From NCBI GenBank assembly GCA_021399435.1, contig JAJTUP010000172.1, forward strand, positions 1-50,486: DNA of 50,486 bases, written 5' to 3'. Origin of the DNA: Diaporthe sp. PMI_573 (taxonomy: Eukaryota > Ascomycota > Sordariomycetes > Diaporthales > Diaporthaceae). The position numbers were made by a program, and so were the translations under genes. Shown here piece after piece: positions 10,697 to 20,705 of this stretch; position 1 is the first letter of the stretch; each line of letters begins with the position of its first letter. The notes below the pieces were generated by a model. The model had not been told where the DNA came from. It saw nothing but the letters and a program-made list of their open reading frames with translations, and made no database searches.

Positions 10697-10776
10697 CACC
10701 AGCAGCCCCCTCCAAAGCGTCGAACCCCTCTGCCTCGCATTTCATTTCCTCACCAACACGTGATGTTCCTGCCGCA

Positions 10777-11912
10777 ATGGCGGTCGCTGCCGGTAACTGC
10801 ACCATCATAGAAATAAGTGACTCCCAAGTGAGCACCCAGAGCGAGGACTACGACTCTCAGGGGAGGGAAATACCCGAAACCCAGAGCCAGGGGATAAAGG
10901 GCGAGGACGACGATTTAGCCATTTGTCCAGACGACACCCTATGGACGACCGGCCATGCCATCCGTGCCATAAGCCCGCCCCCGCGCCGCCCAGTGGGTGG
11001 ACAGGAGGACGAGTGGAGGTAGGCCGTCTCCGACCCCTTGTGCTGAGAAAAAGCCATTAACAAGCCGACACCAGGGGCCACGAGGAGGATCATGAGGCGG
11101 AGCACGAGAACCCGTACACCCACACGCAGGTTGCGCGCAGCAAGATGGCCGGCAACACGCCGTGGGCGTCGCAGCTGTTTCCCGATTCCACGCAGGAGTC
11201 GGTACCCGCATCCTTGGTCACCGGCGACGAGCCCTACTCCGCCAAACTCGCCAACTTCACCGACGCCTTGACCCAGCTCCCGGACACACAAGGACAAAGC
11301 CAAGAAACGGACGCAACAGAAGAGGATGGTGCCGAGGGCCAGCAGTCCTCGTGTCCCAGGTATGGACAACAGGACAACGACATACGAACCCTCGTGGCCA
11401 CGGAGGGAACCAGTACTGTTGGGCGGGAAGTCACAAGGGTGGAGGTATCAGCCCAGACAGGGGCCAGTGCGGTGGAAGAAGAGCCACAGAACCCGCCGCC
11501 TGGTGGGCCACAGCTACAAAAAACCCGAGGGTCGGAGGACGGCGGTGCGAAGGAGCAGCAGCACGCTGCAGTGGGCGCATGCGGGTCGCAGGTGGTCGGC
11601 CACAGGAGTCAGGACACCGGCGCCAGCAAGTGCTGGCATGAGGAGGAGGCGGGAACAAGCGACGAGTGGCCGGCCAGTAAGAGGCTCAGGAGGGAAGAAC
11701 AGCAAGACGAACAACAGGCCGGGGCCAGCAGCAGCCTCGAGCCGCCAGCAGGGGCGGCGGTGGATGTGGTTGGCGCGTTCGCGGAGCGCCTGATGAAGGG
11801 CCTGCTGGACCTTGGATCCGAGCACGGCGTAGCGGCCAGCATGACGGTGACCGCCGACAGGGTGGTCTTGGAGGTGCGGCTGGATAGGTCGCAGCGCGGC
11901 GGAACCCTATAA
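10777..11912 (+). CDS. GC-rich two-exon gene, unknown acidic/Gln-rich protein
   Basis: Joining 10777-11018 to 11075-11912 across a 56-bp GTAGGC...CAG intron with an ATTAAC branch site gives an uninterrupted 359-residue protein. It is rich in Glu, Gln, Gly, Ser and Thr and has no recognised domain. Short TQ/SQ motifs recur in the first half (QVSTQSEDYDSQ, LTQLPDTQGQSQETD). A basic patch (ASKRLRREEQ) may be a nuclear localisation signal. The last 60 residues are more ordered (a VVGAFAERLMKGLLDLGSEHG helix, then TADRVVLEVRLD), and I guess that this is the folded part. GC content is clearly higher than in neighbouring DNA. The preserved splice sites and long open frame argue for a real gene. Function is unknown. 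Confidence 0.6.
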
Positions 11913-11974
11913 GGGGAGGCGGCCCCGGTTCTATAGCGTAGTAGATATATAATAGCGCGAGTCGTCATCGCTCA

Positions 11975-12217
11975 GATCTTCGACAAAGGCAGGCATTTGT
12001 ACACTGCCAAATCGGGTATACCGACGTATCGTTCTCTGACTACGGAAAGCCCATCTACGAGGCAAGCTCCCGAGCGGCTCTGCTTTGCGCACTGGAGAGC
12101 TGCATTGAGGGTCACGGGTCTTTGCACAAAGCCGGCGTCCTCCATAGAGACATCTCGGCCAATAATCTTATGGTAAACGAGGACGAGGACAACCCGTCTT
12201 GGCGTTCGTTTTTGATC
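11975..12217 (+). pseudogene. FunK1-type protein kinase fragment (catalytic loop)
   Basis: The frame reads GYTDVSFSDYGKPIYEASSR, then a helix ending in LHKAGVLHRDISANNLMVNE and DNPSWRSFLI. HRDIS.NN is the catalytic-loop signature of the fungal-specific FunK1 kinase family, and the text up to FLI is normally followed by the DLD metal-binding motif. Here the match stops at FLI and sequence of a different kinase begins on the other strand. Both lobe ends are missing. FunK1 kinases are expanded in fungi and mostly uncharacterised. Confidence 0.8.
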
Positions 12218-12221
12218 AACC

Positions 12222-12652
12222 AGTGTATGTGGTATATTCGATAAATCAGCTGGTCGACTAAGAGAAGGATTGTCTTCAGCGAGAATTTTCTGTCGCAGTA
12301 ATAGAATAAATCTTCGAGGGATGGTCCAAGAAGATCATAGACCATCACGGAGAAGTCATATACCTGCCCAAACCATTTGGCCTCTGGGAATCCTGTGCGA
12401 CCTGCCAAGGCTTCGTATATATCTGCTTCGTAGCTGAGCTCGCCGTGCGAGTCACAGATATGCTCGAGCTTGATAGCGACTTCCTCGCCATATTTGACGT
12501 CTGTACCTTTGTAATCAGCTGTAAGACTGCAATTTTGTCCAATGAGAGCTCAAAGAGACCAGTTGTACCTGCGTAGATGAGACCAAACCCTCCTTCACCG
12601 ATCTTCCGGTCTATACGAAAAAGTTCGTTGATTACAATGTCCTAAAAGACAC
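12222..12652 (-). pseudogene. Casein kinase 1 family fragment (N-lobe)
   Basis: Two segments joined by a 50-bp intron (12519-12568) encode the N-terminal lobe of a CK1-like kinase: the glycine loop KIGEGGFGLIYA, the VAIKLEHI strand with the ATP-binding lysine, a GFPEAKWFGQVYDFSVMVYD hinge region and LLGPSLEDLFYYCDRKFSLK. It ends at IYHIHW, just before the HRD catalytic loop, which is absent. The start is unclear, because an ATG-containing exon near 12660 is in doubt. Losing the HRD and DFG segments means no kinase activity. Compared with CK1 itself the hinge and glycine loop are intact, so loss is probably recent. Confidence 0.75.
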
Positions 12653-13432
12653 TTCCACAAGAAAGAGACATATCGGTGGGAAGTGTTCTGAATGCATGCC
12701 TTCATTTTGATGATAGTTCAATTTATAAACAAGTCGGTGCTGCTCACACGCACAAGCAAACTCTGAACTGCTGGAGATTGCTGCCGGTGGCGGTTATGAC
12801 TGCGGGGGCTAAAATGATGTCTGGCGCTTGGGTGCAACGGGTGTCCGTCCTCTCTTCTGATTTTCATTAGAATCGGTCTTCTTAAAACCATCGTAGTCAT
12901 GGTGCGCGCGTAGGAAACTTACTAGACGGGATATTAGGTATTCGTTGAGTAGAGTGGGCGAGGTCGGACATGATCGGGTTTCAAGAGCAAGAAATCGCTT
13001 CATAAGTTGCGCTTCGGGCCGCCGCTTTACTTAGACCCCTGGTACGTCTGTACCTGGGAGAAGGGACCCACGAGCGAAAGAACTACTACCATTTGGACTT
13101 GGCACGGGCAAATACCCGCTTCGAGATTAGCCGGTTTCGATGCATCATGAACTGGGTGCCATGCAATGTGGAAGTCAGAACCAATGGACAGCCTGAAGCC
13201 CACACGTACGATAATTTGAGAGGCTGAGTACAGATGTAGCCCGGTTCGCTGCTTCTCACCGCTCGATGTCGTGCCGCAGTCTGCGACATAACCTTCTCCA
13301 CTTAAACTATTATGTATTATAGGATACAATATATGAACACAAGAATGAGCGGTATCTCAGATTTATAAGACGTTCTGCTAATGGCCGAGACTATACAACA
13401 TTAAGTCCGCAGCTATGAAGTATAGTACTTTA
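12653..13432. other. Region without recognised gene
   Basis: No gene was assigned. A plus-strand stretch near 13025-13225 has a coding-like run (LYLGEGTHERKNYYHLDLAR) that I could not place in any family. It ends at a TGA. Confidence 0.35.
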
Positions 13433-13864
13433 TTACCCGTTGTGACTGCATAGACTTTGTAATTTACTTAGTATCCTCTGTCCAAGAAAGGCGACGTTAG
13501 ACACGGTGGCGGCGTTGTCGGGAAGCTCGCCCCTACTTCTAAGCGACTCAATCGAAAAGACGATGGGATCGAAAAGGTAGGACAGAACTAAGAGAACCGA
13601 CAGGGCCGTATAGACACGCGGGATACTGCAGTCAACTGAACCCGCAAGGGCAGTCTCCTTCGATAAGAAAAGCAAACACAGCTTTGGGGCGACAGTCAGA
13701 ACAGGGAGGACGATGAGGGCCGTGTTCCGGCCAGTGTAGAGCAGGTCATCCATGGATTCAGGCGCTTCGGGATCAAATTTCAAAGAAAAGTGGAATATTC
13801 CAGAGATTTGGAAGTCGGGTGATGCATCTCGAAAAGTGTTCAGCTCCAAAGATATATCTGCCAC
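13433..13864 (-). CDS. Short hydrophobic protein or fragment, unknown
   Basis: A 143-residue frame from a true ATG contains two hydrophobic stretches, around residues 47-70 (TALIVLPVLTVAPKLCLLFL) and 84-105 (VYTALSVLLVLSYLFDPIVF), suitable for membrane helices. The pattern slightly resembles the first membrane domain of fungal ABCC transporters, but the match is too weak to assign. It may be a fragment of a larger membrane protein. Confidence 0.3.
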   Translation of the reverse strand: MADISLELNTFRDASPDFQISGIFHFSLKFDPEAPESMDDLLYTGRNTALIVLPVLTVAPKLCLLFLSKETALAGSVDCSIPRVYTALSVLLVLSYLFDPIVFSIESLRSRGELPDNAATVSNVAFLGQRILSKLQSLCSHNG

Positions 13865-14147
13865 GGCGGGAGGCCTGCTGACCGCCTTACACTAAGCCTT
13901 CCAAGTCAAAACATACAAACACTGTCCTCCCAGCCTCGCTATTACGCCCGGTCCAATGGTCTAACGCGTAATACGAAGGCAATACTGAGCCAATCGACCG
14001 ATAGAAAAGTATGGACACGCAAGGTCAGAGCCAGAAATTGACACTGCTTCTCCTTTTAGGTACCGCCCTCGCATTCCCATTGCTGAGACGCCGGCGTTTG
14101 ACCTCAGCAACTGCGCACACACGTCTGATATTCGCACAGCCATGCTG

Positions 14148-14440
14148 CTATACATGCCAATGAGCCATCGCTGATGGCCAATATCTTTTTTCCCAAAGCT
14201 TGCGCATGACTACATAAATGAACAGGAATTGCGGCTCCGCCTGCACCATGCTGCGCCGCTGTTCGCGCAGCTGGTTCACCGTGTGGAAGATGAGGTTGGC
14301 GCCCTCTATCTCTGCTGGGGGCATGCTGTCCTCCCTCAAGGCAATCTTTCCTTCTGAGTCGTCGACCTTTTGCTGGTAAACAATGCCGCCACCTTGGGTG
14401 GTGGGTGAGTTGCACGCGTTCGTCCTCATATGCCGGGAAA
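14148..14440 (-). pseudogene. Protein tyrosine phosphatase C-terminal fragment
   Basis: The segment ANLIFHTVNQLREQRRSMVQ followed by AEPQFLFIYVVMRKLW matches the last two helices of classical protein tyrosine phosphatases, where an R.QR..MVQ...Q..FIY pattern follows the active site. The HCSAGVGRTG loop, and everything before it, is not found upstream in any frame. It is a fragment without catalytic residues. The sequence before it (14444-14827, minus) is Ser/Pro-rich and not assignable. Confidence 0.55.
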
Positions 14441-14829
14441 GCAACGGTGATATATACTTTAACTATCCATCTGCCATCTCTGCGTTTATCGCGGCCTGTT
14501 GGAACTGGAGCCGTGCGAGGACGGGAGGGAAGAGGAGCCTTTGCCACCCTGCGAGGAAGAAGTGTTGTAAACCCCGTAGACGATGTCCAACTTGACCACA
14601 CCGAGGGGGGAGGAGTAGCGGAGGACCTCGTTCCAGTTGGTCTGGGAACCTGGCGGCGAGGGCCTCGAGGTTATGGAACCGGACGAAGACTGTTGGTGGG
14701 ACATGTTGGTCCTGGTGGGAGGGACATGTTTAGCTGGGCGTCTTCTTACAGTTTGAAAGGCGTCACCTGGTAAATTTCTGGGGAGAATGTGAATGAATTC
14801 TAACCTTGGATAATGAAGTTTACACAAAA

Positions 14830-15934
14830 TGGGGCAGTATTATCTCAGGGATTTGTTCGACAAGATTTGAAAAGGAAAATGTTTGAAAATGGCTGTGCTC
14901 GTAAATAATGGGATCGGGGCGACTGTGTAAGTTAGGCCGGTTGGTGGCCTAAATAATGCAGGTGTTGGAAACCCCCGCACGTCCCGGCAAGATTTGCCTC
15001 GAAGCCCTTGACAAAGTGTTTAGGCGGGCCGCGGCAGGATTGGTAGCACTCGTGGCTCTGTGGGCAGCCCCGACCTTTGCAGGACTGTTTTCCACCCTCC
15101 CCTTCGTTTTCATGTATGCATTCTGCTGCGAGCCTGCACCGTTCGGCTGAGGATGGGCCTGCGTGGCTCGGAATGAACCAGCCCGCGCGCCATCCAGTAA
15201 GTAATGAGGCTATCGTGCAACTTGGTAGCCGAACCTCATGCCTGACTGGCGACACTTTTCGAATAGAACAGCCTCGGCGCGCCGGACCGATACCATGCAG
15301 AGATCTGTTTTTTCGCAGCTTTCCGCATCGGCAAAGATATTGTTAAGTCGAATGCACATGTCGACCATCACTCAGGACTTATCCAATTTCCCCTTACCGC
15401 GTGCAAACCAGACATCGTTCTTACCCGTCCACAAGGCCCTGGGCAGCGGCAGCCGCTTTGTAGAGAGGAACGCTAATGCGTAGATGTTTGAGAGGTCAAT
15501 GATCTGCTGCATGCTAATTGAGACTGACCGAATTTGAACAACGCAAGGATCGCATCTTCATTGTCATAGGCCGAAGTTGCTCTCTAATTTACCGCTTCAA
15601 TATGGGGGGGGGGGGCCTATTGTTTCATTTCCAGCTTTTCTTAGACGTCCAGGCTTTCTGAGCTTAGGAGGTCCTTTCTTAAATCGGCCCTCATTGCTAG
15701 GAAGGTCTGATAGTAGAAAGCTTGCGGTATTAATGAAATAGCAGGGGTCTGGGATGGATATGTTGGCGTTCAGATTAAACGCAAGATTCGTCCCTCGGAC
15801 TGAGCTAATGACGATGGTAGGAAAGCGGCTGCCTGTAGGGGAGGGGTACTTAATTGAGAACAAAACAATTGCCAAGCTGAACCATGCTGTCAGCGACCAT
15901 ATGCCCTTTCGAGCGGTAGACACATTGTTAGGAC
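14830..15934. other. Region without recognised gene
   Basis: No gene was recognised on either strand. It contains a pure G run at 15605-15615. The minus-strand end of this stretch is degenerate continuation of the adjacent transposase relic. Confidence 0.4.
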
Positions 15935-16351
15935 TAATATCTCTCGAAACCTATGGAGTGATGGCTCCCATGCCCATCAAGAATTAACAGCCAATAAACA
16001 CCCTTTGTGCGTGGTGCAGTATACTTTTCGAAGTGTTCAATCCATTCCATAGCAATTGCATTGCTTATCTATCCATTTGCCCTTAGTATACCAGCTTGTA
16101 AGGTACATCTTGGCCTTGACAACGAGGAACGGCGGTCCGCACCACCCATCCCCACTGATCAATTCAATAGCTGTTGCCCATTTCCGATTCCCAGGTTGTA
16201 TTTGCTTTGCTCGTCCTTGCCGATCGGAACGTGTAACCACTGTTTTGGGTGCACCAACGCCCATCATGAAGCCAGACTCGTTGAAGTTGTAGGTATCGCA
16301 GTGTTGGATCCCATATTTGTCGCATGTATTAGCAACAAGGCCAAATCGCAC
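15935..16351 (-). pseudogene. pogo/Fot1-type DDE transposase relic
   Basis: The minus strand encodes DKYGIQHCDTYNFNESGFMM and an RSDRQGRAKQIQPGNRKWAT run, then a weakly preserved GPPFLVVKAK. After a frameshift it encodes FEKYTAPRTKGVYWLLILDG followed by HGSHHS. These are the first and second catalytic-aspartate regions of DDE_1 (pogo/Tigger/Fot1) transposases. A stop follows FERY and the third acidic motif is absent. No terminal inverted repeats were found around it. It is an old, frameshifted piece of a Tc1/mariner-superfamily element. Confidence 0.75.
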
Positions 16352-16356
16352 GTTTA

Positions 16357-16908
16357 TTACGTTTGGATCTTTGCAGATGGCCCTCCTGTAGTTATATATA
16401 CGATTAACGCGAACTTGCCAGGGAGTGCGAGGTTGTAGCCCAGCCAGAGGACACCCTCCTTCCTCTGCTCGGTCATGGAAGCAAGCTCGAAGCCCCTTTC
16501 ATCGTCGTCAACATTGTCACCGGAACACCAGTCGGATGGGTATAGCTTGTCGGTCCAGAAAAGCCCTCGGAGTGACCAATCCTCCGGTAGAGGTCTGTCG
16601 CTCGGTCGGGGAAATTCCTCAGACTCGATGTGTACATAGTTCTGGAATGTAACGGACAGAGAATTAAGCATCAAAGCTACCAGTACCCAGGGAAATACTC
16701 CTTGAATGTACGCCATGGCGGCCTCGTTGCCAGCAATAAACTTCAGGAAAGATAGGCGAACGGGAGGGTAGACCCCACCACATCTACCGACAGTTGAGGC
16801 CAAAGTGAAGAGACTGGCCCATTTCCCTCGCTTCAGCCGGTTTCCAGGTGAGATTCGCAATCGTGTAGGGCTCGCTCCTGCTGCCTCTATCCCACCCAGA
16901 GGGCTCAT
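16357..16908 (-). pseudogene. EST1/SMG7-like protein C-terminal fragment
   Basis: The 183-residue frame contains PLPEDWSLRGLFWTDKLYPS and FELASMTEQRKEGVLWLGYN, preceded by a helical stretch (AMAYIQGVFPWVLVALMLNS). This order matches the C-terminal region of fungal EST1/SMG7-like proteins, where an LPED..+RG..W....YP segment precedes the R..R.LWLG motif. The tetratricopeptide (14-3-3-like) N-terminal domain is missing. Downstream it runs straight into transposase sequence 6 bp away. The family acts in telomerase recruitment or nonsense-mediated decay, but this fragment lacks the recognised binding module. Confidence 0.55.
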
Positions 16909-17204
16909 ATGGTATCACGAAATTGTCGTAAATTTTGCGAAATTGAGGGGCAGAATATTACTAACAGCGCAGCGATAGGGCGTGTCAATTCAGGCGCCAT
17001 GTGATACGGATTTCGAGATTCGTCAGGCAATTTCGACGATGAACTCCGGTAGGTTTATGTCCCGTTGCTCGTCTCTGCTGGCCTCAACAAGCCCAGGCTC
17101 AAGCCGAACAAGAGAGCCGCGAGAACCCAAGCCTGGTAGGAGGAATCTGAAAATTCACAACTGGGACCAGGCTGTGCCTATCGCCTCGGCCTAAGGCCTC
17201 CGGC

Positions 17205-17375
17205 CTAAGCAGAAACCTGCGGACACTTGACTTAAAGACCATGAAGACCTCGTTCGATTCTGATGATCCGCCCTGCAAGGAAAATATTACCCGGCTTGCT
17301 GAGCTGTGCCCTTACCTTGAGGACCTTAGCATCAACATTGGCCGCTCACTCGGCAATACTGTGAGAAAGTTGTGT
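17205..17375 (+). pseudogene. Leucine-rich repeat fragment
   Basis: About 55 codons read NLRTLDLK, then ENITRLAELCPYLEDLSINI, a pattern typical of the leucine-rich repeats of fungal F-box-like proteins. No F-box or further repeats are present on either side. It is a scrap. Confidence 0.45.
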
Positions 17376-18086
17376 ATATTCAGAGTGACTATATGGTCTA
17401 TGTGAGGGCGGGCGAGGCCCTCTATTTATCTTCTGTCTGTCTTTGCTAGCAAATAGGTAGTGGAGTCGGACACCGAGCCAAAAGAAGGCTCGGTCAGTGT
17501 AAAACACTAGTGCATAAACTCACAAATACCGCTGAGATTGAACTGAGGGGGGGTAGTATGCACCATGCAATCTTCAGGCTTTAGAACTGCCTGTTGGGAG
17601 TGTTTGGATCATGTTAACTTACAATGGGAAGTAGCAAGGTCGCTCAATACAAGCAGACCGATGAATCTAGTAGGTTGAAAAACAATTTTTTCTTATTGCA
17701 TGTTACAGTTCCACGAGGGAGAAATATTACACGACCCAAAAGATTCGAGAATGAGAGCTCAATATCCTATGTTATATATCATCGTACTGCGTGACGGTTT
17801 CACTACCAATAGCGGCACTTCTTCACAGCTTCCTGAGCTTTTCCTGCAATTGCATGAACTTAGATAGCCTTTCGTTATGGGATTTGAGGGCGGCTAGGGT
17901 GTTCTGCGGACGCTTAATGGCGATGATTCCGTTGGGGCCCAGAGAAATTGAGTAAGAAAGAAGTACATCAAGAATCCTAGCTTGGCGAGTTCCCATCCAG
18001 CTCCACTGCCTGTTCCTTTGCACACCACATCGCATCAAATAACTTAAGCGACTCCCAAGGTTTCACAGGCTTCCAAAATATCGACT
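17376..18086. other. Region without recognised gene
   Basis: No supported gene. The minus strand at 17823-17960 encodes a coding-like basic tail (IAIKRPQNTLAALKSHNERL), reminiscent of the C-terminal end of a transposase, but it is too short to assign. Confidence 0.35.
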
Positions 18087-19148
18087 CTAGGTAGAAGGAA
18101 ATCCTTGCGACTCGAGCAGACTTTTGTTTATCATATCCATGCCTAAGAATGCACCTATTGGTTGTGTGCATTGTTGGTCGTATCCCATTAATGGCGTCAG
18201 TAATGTGTTTGGGGGCCAGTCTGTGGATGGTGCCAAGTAGCTGTCGGAGTAATCATACGTGAGGCTCGTAGGGGAAACAGTCCTGGTGATGCTTGCTTGG
18301 CGGCCACTACCAAATATTACCTTGTAGTACTCCTCAAAACCGGAATAGTCCAGGTCGGAGGAGCTCGTGCCACCAGTCCTTGCGTTATGGCCGGCGCCAT
18401 GCCCCGCCTTCTCGTACTGTTGCTGCTTCTCAACTTGTCGTGCGAGCTCCGACAGGCCTTGCTCGTCTTCTGGGAAAAGGGAGTGTACTGGGAGGTCGAT
18501 ATCGCTGTTGGGTCGTATACAGCCAAGCTTCTGGACAATGTTGTGGATTACGGGTTGGCCACGGTCATTGACATCAGGCTCTCCAAGGTCCCATCGTTTC
18601 CCATTTCGGACCATCGAGTATAGCTTGTGCACTGTGGCGGTAAGGGCAAATTGAGTGTTCTCCAGAATCTCCGCATATCTGCAAATTATGGTGTAAGCTG
18701 ATGCGCTTCCCAACAGCGCGGTTAAGTGCAGGTGGCCTACTCTCGAGGCAATTGCTTGAATTTCGCCTTCTTTCTTGTACCTGCTATACAAACAACGCCG
18801 TTGTCCTTGCATTTCTTACATGGGGATTCACCGTCACACTGTTGCCATTAGTGCGCTAGCCCTTGGGATATATTTATAAATCCTGGTTTGCAGTCTAATT
18901 ACCTTTGTCTTCTTCATTCTACACCTCTCACATGCCTGCCATACTCTCTTGTGGTTCATATCACCCATTGAGTGTGTGGACTGGATGTCTGATCGGTGGA
19001 TGTGCGAGCGGGACATGGTGATGCTTGAACGCTTGGTGACACGGTGCGCAGGCTTGGTGGATTTTGCGCCGGGACTATGTCTCTCTGCTGTTGTTAGGTG
19101 TGATTTGTGTTGTCCGTTCGGGGGAGGACTAGGTAGACTATTCTCCAT
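18087..19148 (-). CDS. Zn2Cys6 (GAL4-type) transcription factor
   Basis: Three exons, 19148-18903, 18838-18741 and 18678-18087, separated by 64- and 62-bp GT-AG introns, give an intact 311-residue protein from an ATG. The zinc cluster spans the first intron and reads CERCRMKKTK then CDGESPCKKCKDNGVVC, spacing CX2CX6CX5CX2CX6C, with the basic residues between cysteines 2 and 3 that contact DNA. A linker (RKKAKFKQLPRE) and a conserved helix (EILENTQFALTATVHKLYSM) follow, then an invariant-looking IRPNSDIDLPVHSLFPEDE segment. No large fungal_trans domain is present, which fits the short class of such regulators. Targets cannot be inferred from neighbours. It is one of the few complete genes in the window. 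Confidence 0.85.
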
Positions 19149-19169
19149 TCTTGCGCGCGGTGTCACAGA

Positions 19170-20149
19170 GGAAACTTCAACCGGGGACGAAATGAAATTA
19201 AATGTGTTGCCTTGCGAAGGTTACTAGATGAAAAGGAGAAAATTAAGTAAACAACTCGTGGGGGGGCTCAACGTTTTTAAACCTAACTATGGCAAGCAAC
19301 GTCCAATGGTTGGCTGCGGCCGGAGCGAATGAGATGAAGGGTTAGGGGCGCAGGAGGGTCGTGTCATCCGCGAAGCTTTTCTTCCTCTCGTCCACAGACA
19401 GTTGGGCATACATCTTTTTAGTCACACAAAAGCTGTTCTGCGCAATGTCCTCGTGTAATAGGCTTGTGTTTCGCACAACACTGCTGTTTTCTATCGCCTC
19501 AGCGTGTCTCGAGTCAAGCCCGGGCCGCCATCGCCGAGTATATCCCCGTTTAGTGTGGAAACAAGGACCCTAACCCAGGTTTCAAGACGGCTATAAAACC
19601 GCTGCGCGCTCAGGATGCCGGAGCCCGAAAGATGCTGACCATACCTTGCCTAAAGATGGCCATCGCTTAAAGCTGCGGTTGAGGTATTCAACTCTGGATA
19701 CCAACCATACGCCTTCAGAATGCTCTGTCGCTACTTTCAAACCGTCTCAACACAAATAAAACTCACATCAGTGGCTCAGGTCCCCTTAGTAGCCCTCGTT
19801 GGCGCGTACTTTTGCGGGGATTATTAGCTAAAATAGGGTCATAATAAATATATACTATGTTTTGAGTACTTCTGGGTGCGCTGTTTTTTTTAAACCTAAT
19901 CGGCCGGATGATTGAAGGCCCCTAGCACGGGGAGCAAGAACAACCTTTACGAAGTCCGATGTAGCCTAAAAGAGATTTAAAGTGTTTTTTTTTTCCCAAA
20001 AGGGAACTTTCGGGACAAGACAATAGCTAGCCTCGAGAAGTAGTTTCGCTATATATGTGTAATATCATACAATACACAATATTTTACAACAGCCCCAGAG
20101 GCGCGTCAAAAGTCTCTCGCGCATCTCCTTCACCGATCGCATGGATGCT
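19170..20149. other. Region without recognised gene
   Basis: No gene was recognised. This is probably the Zn2Cys6 gene promoter plus AT-rich DNA. One T-run lies at about 19986-19996. Confidence 0.4.
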
Positions 20150-20406
20150 ACTATACCAACGGTCCAAGTTTCGAACGAATCAAGACGTACGTAAGGAGGA
20201 AATCCACCGGTCTCACGAAGCTACCAACAAAAGACAGAGAGCTCGCTGAGGCATGCTTTGGTTCACCGAAGATTAGGCGTGGGCACCGGGAGGCCACAAA
20301 TGCCCTGATGGCTAGTCACCCTCTCTACCACCAAATGTTAACCATCTTCATATACTCGGCAGACCAGGGAAGCCTGGATGCATCCAAAGTCCCTTCGTTG
20401 GATCCC

Positions 20407-20440
20407 TACGGTCGCACATTACCACATGGGTGACAAAACC
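20407..20440 (+). repeat. Left terminal inverted repeat of the TA element
   Basis: About 33 bp, starting TACGGTCGCACATTACC and ending TGACAAAACC. The mate is at 23958-23991 on the opposite strand, with one mismatch (TGACATAACC). Confidence 0.9.
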
Positions 20441-20705
20441 ATGTACGAAAATGATTGGAGCTATTTCGCACATAGGCTTTCGACGTTTTTATATGGGGCT
20501 ACAGTATTGATATGATAGCGCACTGTTTTCAATGTAGCAGAGCTGATGCCATACCAAGGGGTGCTGATGCCATTCCATCGGCGCCGAGGCGCCGAAGCTC
20601 CGATAATGCCGGTTCAGAGGGGGATATTGCAGCTGGAAGCCTTGGAAGGAGGTATGAACTCCGACCTCTACCACGATCTCGAACCCCTAGTCTGCATCTC
20701 GCATA

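Noticed and set aside
13433..13864. ABC-transporter identity for the hydrophobic frame
   Set aside because: Only a weak resemblance in one helix, with no ABC signature or neighbouring domain.
19341..19575. GGGTTAGG and CCTAACCC words suggesting telomere repeats
   Set aside because: Single isolated occurrences, no tandem TTAGGG array.
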